NCBI GenBank assembly: GCA_017458865.1
Contig: JAFSZW010000236.1
Span: 1-8,852, forward strand
From: Clostridia bacterium
GTDB lineage: Bacteria > Bacillota > Clostridia > Christensenellales > Aristaeellaceae
Length of the DNA stretch: 8,852 nucleotides
Direction of reading: 5' to 3'
Shown here: positions 5,790 through 8,852 of the stretch, piece after piece
Position numbering within the stretch: the stretch's first letter is position 1
Layout of the letters: the number at the start of each line of letters is the position of its first letter
Notes under the pieces: model-generated
The model's input: only the letters and a program-made list of their open reading frames with translations
What the model was told of the DNA's origin: nothing
The model's database searches: none
Made by a program: the position numbers and the translations under genes

Positions 5790-7580
5790 ATGAAACAGTT
5801 TCAAACGGCATATCATGATCCTGATTCTTTTCGCAGTGCTGTAGCAGAGTGGAAGACATGGCGGAATGAAAATGCATCCGGTCAGGCGTTGATTCATATC
5901 TTTTCTGACGGTGCAGATGATGCGGATATACGCGTTGTCAGGGACACCGTGGAAGAGATGATGCCGGACGCATCTTATCTTGGCGCTTCTGCCTCCGGTA
6001 ATATCTATGGGGGCGCCATCACGGTCGAGAAGCTGGTTGTTACCTGCATCGTCTTCGAGCGGGCAGACAGCTTTGCACGCACCCGCCTGCTTTCTGTAGA
6101 GAATCGGGATGCTGCCTCTCTCAGGGCTGAATTGCGGAAAATGAAAGATGAGTTTGCAGGCGTGAAGGCGGTAGAGGTCATCATGACCATTGACACAATC
6201 CCGATCCGGGAGGTCTGCAGCATCCTTCAGGAAGAGATTCCGGAAGGGATTTCGATCTGGGGCGGCGGTGCGTTTGGTGACAACACGTTTACTGCCTATG
6301 TATTTGAAAAGGGCAGACCGCTCAATACCCACTGCGTTGCGCTGGCAATGATGGGCGGTGATGACTTCCATGTCATGAATTCCTATGTCATTGGCTGGAG
6401 GCCACTGGGCTCTGCACTCAAAGTGACACGGGCAGAGGGGAAAGTGCTGTATGAACTGGATGGCATGCCTGCCTACCAAATCTATCATCATTATCTGAGA
6501 ATTCCGAATGATGATCACATCTTCTATAACGCGCTGGAGTTCCCCTTCGCTATGAGCCATCAGAACCGCATCCTTCTGCGCCACGCGCTGGCCTGCCGCG
6601 AGGACGGGTCCATCGATATGAGCACAGATATTCCTGAGGGCAGCACTGTGCATCTGACCTATGGAGATCCGGATACAATCATGCAGAATGTCTCGCTCTG
6701 CACCGAACAGATCCGGACTTTTGCACCTGAGGTCATCTCGGTCTTTGACTGCTTTGGCAGAAAGAGTTTCTGGGGCGGTACTGCGGGAACCTGTGAAACG
6801 AAACCCTTCCATAAGCTGGCGCCGACTTACGGATTCTGCACCTCGGGTGAAGTGATCCGGTGGGAGGGCAGCATGGATCATCACAACCTCTCGCTTGTGG
6901 TGGCTGCGATGCGCGAAGGCGGAAAAACAGAACGTGATATGCCGCTTGTACAGGAAGAGGTCAAGCAGAACGAGTCTACCATGTCAATGGTCAGCCGCCT
7001 GGTAAACTTTATCAACACGGCGACGGCTGAGGTGATTGAGGCCAATGGGCGCCTTTCGATCATGGCTGTCACAGATCAGCTGACCAAACTGCTTAATCGC
7101 GGTGAGATTCAGAAGCGGATCACAGCGCGCATTCAGAATGAATGCACTGCGCCTGCCGGCGAAAACGCGACCAGCATCGTGATGATCGACCTGGACGATT
7201 TCAAGAAGATCAATGACACATATGGTCATAATGAAGGAGACCAGGTGCTGATGGCTGTTTCTGGTCAGATCAGGGCAGCGCTGGAGGAACTTGGGGGCGA
7301 TGCCGCAGGCGGCCGCTGGGGTGGCGAGGAATTCATGATCATGCTGCCGGGCATGACAATCAATGCTGCTGCAGATTTTGCCGAATCATTGCGCAGACGC
7401 ATCGAGAATCTCCACTTCGAACTCTGCAGCAAGGAGACTGCGAGCATTGGCGTGGCCCAGGCGCTGCCAGGTGAGGCAGTGGATCCGCTGATCCTCCGTG
7501 CCGATGTTGCGCTTTACGTCGCAAAGAAACTCGGAAAGAACCAGGTCCACCGTGCTGATGAGCCCAAGGAGCAATCCTGA
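5790..7580 (+). CDS. FIST-domain sensor diguanylate cyclase (FIST_N, FIST_C, GGDEF)
   Basis: A 596-residue cytoplasmic protein with no signal peptide or membrane segment. Residues about 30-215 match FIST_N (LIHIFSDGADD, YLGASASGNIYGG, WGGGAFGDN) and about 216-375 match FIST_C (VLYELDGMPAYQIYHHYL, FDCFGRKSFWGG, GFCTSGEV). FIST domains are predicted small-ligand sensors, perhaps for amino acids. A helical linker (about 388-427) leads to a GGDEF domain: TDQLTKLLNR (428-437), MIDLDDFKKIND with metal ligand Asp467 and guanine-site Asn475, Asp484, and the active GGEEF at 511-515 with metal ligand Glu513. It should therefore make c-di-GMP from two GTP. The Arg of the inhibitory RxxD site is absent (ELGGD precedes GGEEF), so product inhibition at that site is unlikely. 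The ribosome site GAGGGAG (5773-5779) lies 10 nt before the ATG. A promoter upstream and a hairpin downstream suggest a single-gene unit. Confidence 0.92.
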   Translation: MKQFQTAYHDPDSFRSAVAEWKTWRNENASGQALIHIFSDGADDADIRVVRDTVEEMMPDASYLGASASGNIYGGAITVEKLVVTCIVFERADSFARTRLLSVENRDAASLRAELRKMKDEFAGVKAVEVIMTIDTIPIREVCSILQEEIPEGISIWGGGAFGDNTFTAYVFEKGRPLNTHCVALAMMGGDDFHVMNSYVIGWRPLGSALKVTRAEGKVLYELDGMPAYQIYHHYLRIPNDDHIFYNALEFPFAMSHQNRILLRHALACREDGSIDMSTDIPEGSTVHLTYGDPDTIMQNVSLCTEQIRTFAPEVISVFDCFGRKSFWGGTAGTCETKPFHKLAPTYGFCTSGEVIRWEGSMDHHNLSLVVAAMREGGKTERDMPLVQEEVKQNESTMSMVSRLVNFINTATAEVIEANGRLSIMAVTDQLTKLLNRGEIQKRITARIQNECTAPAGENATSIVMIDLDDFKKINDTYGHNEGDQVLMAVSGQIRAALEELGGDAAGGRWGGEEFMIMLPGMTINAAADFAESLRRRIENLHFELCSKETASIGVAQALPGEAVDPLILRADVALYVAKKLGKNQVHRADEPKEQS

Positions 7581-7594
7581 TGCCGGTTTTTAAG

Positions 7595-7624
7595 GCAGGC
7601 TGCCCTCCCAGGAGGGCAGCCTGC
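7595..7624 (+). terminator. GC-rich hairpin after the FIST-GGDEF gene, terminator-like
   Basis: A perfect 14-bp inverted repeat, GCAGGCTGCCCTCC and GGAGGGCAGCCTGC, with a 2-nt CA centre, 14 bp after the stop. It has no T-run on its 3' side (ATCAGTAACC follows), so it may be a Rho-independent terminator of poor efficiency, an mRNA-stabilising hairpin, or a partial attenuator before the YbjQ-family gene. Confidence 0.5.
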
Positions 7625-7682
7625 ATCAGTAACCGGGCAGGAACCACTGACTGTTTTTTCAGATGAATGATGGAGGAAGCGT

Positions 7683-7994
7683 ATGCTGATTGTTACGACG
7701 GATCATATTTCCGGGAAAGAAATTGAAATGCTTGGCCTTGTGAAGGGAAGCACCATTCAGACGGTCAATGCGATCAGAGACATTGGCGCCGGCTTAAAGA
7801 CACTGGTTGGCGGAGAACTGACCAAGTACAACGAAATGATGGATAAAGCCCGTCAGATTGCAACAGAGCGAATGATTGCTGAGGCCACCCACATGGGTGC
7901 AGACGCGGTTGTCTGTTTCCGCTATTCCACCTCATCCATCATGCAGAGCGCTGCTGAGATTATGGCGTATGGAACCGCAGTAAAGTTCAGGTAA
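7683..7994 (+). CDS. YbjQ/UPF0145-family protein
   Basis: A 103-residue protein of typical family length. It begins MLIVTTDHISGKEIEMLGLV, then VKGSTIQTVNAIRDIGAG and LVGGELTKYNEMMDKARQIA, and ends ADAVVCFRYSTSSI with EIMAYGTAVKF; these are the recognisable blocks of UPF0145 (YbjQ). Family structures show small alpha-beta proteins that form pentameric rings, but the biochemical role is unknown. No signal peptide is present. A good ribosome site (GGAGG, about 7 nt before the ATG) supports the start. It is 102 bp after the FIST-GGDEF gene with a strong hairpin between them, so co-transcription is possible but not evident. Confidence 0.9.
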   Translation: MLIVTTDHISGKEIEMLGLVKGSTIQTVNAIRDIGAGLKTLVGGELTKYNEMMDKARQIATERMIAEATHMGADAVVCFRYSTSSIMQSAAEIMAYGTAVKFR

Positions 7995-8160
7995 ACAGAT
8001 GTCCATATTCTGTGAACTGGTGCGCTTCTGATAGCGGAAGAGTCATCAGATGCCCACCGGTGTAACCTGTCAGTGAGGCGTTGGCGGATTCGGTACAATG
8101 ACTGCCCATTCGATTATGCACGGGCATGTCCAATGGCATCACAGCTTTTCACGTGTATAG

Positions 8161-8199
8161 AAAAAGCGTTCGGAATCATGCTGAACTCCGAATGCTTTT
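8161..8199. terminator. Probable intrinsic terminator between the YbjQ-family gene and the small coiled-coil gene
   Basis: An inverted repeat AAAAGCGTTCGGA and TCCGAATGCTTTT (13 bp with one G-T pair) around a 12-nt loop. The A-rich left arm and T-rich right arm suit termination on either strand. It lies about 170 nt after the YbjQ-family stop. The remainder of 7995-8280 has only weak short inverted repeats and no credible frame. Confidence 0.6.
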
Positions 8200-8280
8200 G
8201 AAATTTACGGCGAAAGTAACGATCCTGAACCTCCAAGAGATCCATACGGACTCATGGAGGGCGGCTAAGGAGACTTAAAA

Positions 8281-8664
8281 GTGGCACAAATCAGACACAG
8301 GGACCCAAAAACCGGGACGGTCTACGTTTATTCGTCCCATAAAAAATGGGACAAAGAACAGAAAAAGTATCGAGCTGTTCGAAAACTGATCGGAAAGCTT
8401 GATGCAGATGGCAAGCTGGTTTCTACTGGTCCGGTGGGACGCCATAAGAAGGAAAAGCCAGATAGCGCAGCTGTATCTGAGAACCCGGATTATAAGATGA
8501 TGTATGAGTCCGAACATCAATTGGTGGAAGATGTAACCCGTCAGCTGACGATGGAAAAGCAAAAGAATATGGCGCTGAGCCTTGAATACGAGCGACTGAT
8601 CTCAACATTGAGCAAAATGCTCCACGTTGCGCAGAAAGAATGCCCGGAGATCTATGCCAGGTAA
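8281..8664 (+). CDS. Small protein with IS1634-like transposase N-terminal motif and coiled coil
   Basis: A 127-residue basic protein starting at GTG (8281), chosen because AAGGAG (8267-8272) lies 8 nt before it. Residues 1-45 read TVYVYSSHKKWDKEQKKYRA then VRKLIGKLDADGKLVSTG. This resembles the beginning of IS1634-like transposases (Y-x-Y-E/S-S ... WDKEKK ... R-x-x-x-IGKLD-x-x-G). Residues 46-70 form a polar linker, and 75-120 look helical and coiled-coil-like with a Leu/Met-rich pattern. The DDE catalytic region of a full transposase is missing, and the gene ends cleanly before a hairpin. It may be an accessory ORF of an insertion sequence, a domesticated N-terminal domain, or a transposase fragment. 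No membrane segment is present. The family call rests on the N-terminal pattern only. Confidence 0.6.
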   Translation: MAQIRHRDPKTGTVYVYSSHKKWDKEQKKYRAVRKLIGKLDADGKLVSTGPVGRHKKEKPDSAAVSENPDYKMMYESEHQLVEDVTRQLTMEKQKNMALSLEYERLISTLSKMLHVAQKECPEIYAR

Positions 8665-8693
8665 TCAGGGAATGGCCAATGGCAAGCGTGAAA

Positions 8694-8718
8694 AAACATC
8701 GGCAAATTGCCGATGTTT
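8694..8718 (+). terminator. Hairpin after the small coiled-coil gene, probable terminator
   Basis: A perfect 10-bp stem, AAACATCGGC and GCCGATGTTT, around AAATT, 30 bp after the stop. It is preceded by a run of A and followed by CTGCTTG, a poor T-run, so termination on the plus strand may be partial, while on the minus strand the A-run would give a good U-tract. Confidence 0.6.
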
Positions 8719-8852
8719 CTGCTTGTTCAAGTCCATGTGAGAGTTACACAGATCATATGAAGGGCTGATGTGTTTTAAGAAAGGAGACACTTTTGCTTAA
8801 CGCTGGATGCCAAATAAGAAACGTTACGAAAGCCACATAACGAATGAATCAT

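Noticed and set aside
5712..6884. 390-codon minus-strand frame opposite the FIST region
   Set aside because: It is the shadow of a well-supported FIST-GGDEF gene; its product shows no domain and its start lacks a ribosome site.
8807..8852. Start of another gene (ATG 8807, open to the window end, reading MPNKKRYESH)
   Set aside because: Only 15 codons are visible, the AAGGAG at 8781 is 20 nt away, and a TTG at 8793 closer to it stops after 15 codons. It cannot be decided without more sequence.

Overview
The window looks like a chromosomal segment of a Gram-positive (Firmicutes) anaerobe, most likely of the Clostridia/Lachnospiraceae type. This is an inference from roughly balanced base composition, strong GGAGG-type ribosome sites, promoters with extended -10 elements, and protein families (FIST-GGDEF, YbjQ, Hsp70 with the GIDLGTSTT motif) that I associate with this group. 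No rRNA, tRNA or CRISPR is visible.

Left part (1-2520, minus strand): a two-gene chaperone operon. A large GrpE-like protein (728 residues) is followed 44 bp later by the start of an Hsp70/DnaK-family gene that leaves the window at base 1. The GrpE-like protein has a long predicted coiled coil, a recognisable GrpE beta domain, and then a very acidic tail built from about fourteen 19-residue tandem repeats plus a low-complexity end. GrpE exchanges the nucleotide of Hsp70, so the pair probably forms a dedicated, non-housekeeping chaperone machine. The repeat tail is the most unusual thing in the window. A good minus-strand promoter lies at 2669-2698.

Middle part (2521-5217): a divergent intergenic region with one promoter in each direction, then a compact plus-strand operon: a shikimate-kinase-like small-molecule kinase, an acylphosphatase, and a secreted PIG-L-type deacetylase with an N-terminal discoidin-like domain. 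The last two genes overlap by 14 bp.

Right part (5218-8852): a 572-bp non-coding stretch with several stem-loops, including a clear intrinsic terminator, and a promoter leads to a FIST-GGDEF diguanylate cyclase (c-di-GMP signalling). This is followed by a GC-rich hairpin, a YbjQ/UPF0145 gene, a terminator-bearing gap, and a small basic/coiled-coil protein whose N-terminus resembles those of IS1634-like transposases, itself followed by a hairpin. The last 130 bases hold nothing I can assign.

The three blocks appear to be separate transcription units; nothing in the sequence links the chaperone pair functionally to the metabolic or signalling genes.
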